NCBI RefSeq assembly: GCF_002865645.1
Contig: NW_020194686.1
Span: forward strand, 310,001-374,000
Length of the DNA stretch: 64,000 nucleotides
Source: Hyaloscypha bicolor E
Lineage: Eukaryota > Ascomycota > Leotiomycetes > Helotiales > Hyaloscyphaceae
Direction of reading: 5' to 3'
Both the position numbers and the translations under genes were made by a program. This document shows positions 63,397 through 64,000 of the stretch, in pieces. Numbering within the stretch: position 1 is the first letter of the stretch; each line of letters starts with the position of its first letter. The notes beneath the pieces were generated by a model, which was not told the origin of the DNA, did no database searches, and was given only the letters and a program-made list of their open reading frames with translations.

Positions 63397-64000
63397 ATTA
63401 GTATAGCTATTCCTTTAGGAGTCACGTGCGTAGTTACGGAACACGGGATACGGGACATGGGTAATAGGATATAAGTAATGGGATATGAGATACGGGATAT
63501 AATTATGTGACCTCGCATCTTATTAGTAACTCGACTAGTAAACTAGACCCCTTTAGGCTTAGCAGATTTAGGGATTATATATTAATATTATAATACTATA
63601 ATCCTTACTTCTAAATAATAACAACTTTACTAACTATATACAAATAGTATTTCACGACTTATATAATAATATTATATATTACTAGTAAACTAATACTAAT
63701 TAGTTTATATATATAGATTAGAGAATAGAATCTTTTGAGCTAAAGAAGTATCCGGTAGCCTATAGTAAAATTAAACTAGTCTTTATTAAAGAAGGAAATT
63801 ACCTATTAACTTTATAAAGTATCTGGTAGCCTAAGAGAGAAAATAGCTAGCTCTTGCCAAGGACTAATAACTACTTTATTAAAGAGGGGAATTACTTATT
63901 AACTTTATAAAGTATCCGGTAGCCTAAGAAAGAAAACTCTAGTTCTTACTAATTAATAAGCGGTTAGCTATTTAACTATTTATCTATTTAATTATCTACT
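63397..64000. repeat. Dispersed repeat R, copy 4 (least mutated; runs off the window)
   Basis: It has the best-kept version of R, with CACGTGCG, ACACGGGATACGGGACATGG and other GC-containing pieces. The 7-bp GATACGG array with variants spans 63440-63500. The 93-bp tandem units start at 63785 and 63878. RIP is clearly lighter here than in copies 1-3. Confidence 0.8.

Noticed and set aside
1..64000. Mitochondrial, apicomplexan or bacterial AT-rich genome
   Set aside because: Chromodomain gypsy and copia elements with RIP-type decay and matched LTRs fit filamentous ascomycete nuclear DNA; no rRNA, tRNA or organellar genes are seen.

Overview
The window is a block of heterochromatin from a filamentous ascomycete (Pezizomycotina). 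I cannot name the species. It is very AT-rich and consists almost entirely of nested LTR retrotransposons wrecked by repeat-induced point mutation (RIP). CA and TG dinucleotides are nearly absent while CG persists. Retroelement frames stay open over kilobases except for TAA/TAG codons where Gln or Trp is expected, and catalytic Asp, Gly, Cys and His codons are changed to Asn, Ser/Arg and Tyr. No intact host gene is visible. The only ORFs free of stops are chance or antisense.

Layout. (1) Left third: an old minus-strand Ty3/gypsy element (called VIII) is split into integrase (2.5-3.96 kb), RT/RNase H (10.65-12.55 kb) and upstream region (19.56-21.57 kb). Two plus-strand chromodomain gypsy elements broke it: element I (3958-10647, TSD aaagR) and element II (12552-19563, TSD attag). 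(2) Middle: a giant minus-strand gypsy element, VI (22534-56646), has matching 303-bp LTRs and lies inside a 13/20-bp minisatellite. It is about 13.1 kb after its insertions are subtracted. It carries, downstream of integrase, an unidentified gene of about 900 codons (22846-25576). (3) VI was hit by element III (31253-38299, TSD tatat) and by Ty1/copia element V (minus strand, 42078-56033, TSD tttcc). V was in turn hit by element IV (43627-50618, TSD atata). (4) Right: pol of another Ty1/copia element (VII, plus strand, to about 61.5 kb), a short segment that escaped RIP (61651-61885), and copies of a dispersed repeat R that flank AT-rich filler to the window edge.

Elements II, III and IV belong to one family, all on the plus strand. 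Each has exactly length-matched LTRs (309, 327 and 303 bp), a perfect 5-bp TSD, a gag with two CCHC knuckles, a pol reached by a -1 frame change (PR-RT-RH-IN-chromodomain), and a third long reading frame from the pol stop to the 3' LTR. Chromodomains in I and in II-IV suggest targeting to methylated histone H3, which fits repeated insertion into the same heterochromatin. The block resembles a RIP-type AT isochore, or a regional centromere or pericentromere. Sequence alone cannot separate these.

Most useful observations: the giant element VI with its extra gene, the third frame of the II-IV family, a 28-unit AATATAA satellite that is the exact RIP product of a GATACGG array kept in another copy, a 36-bp palindrome present at five places, and the RIP-spared segment with pol III-like boxes.
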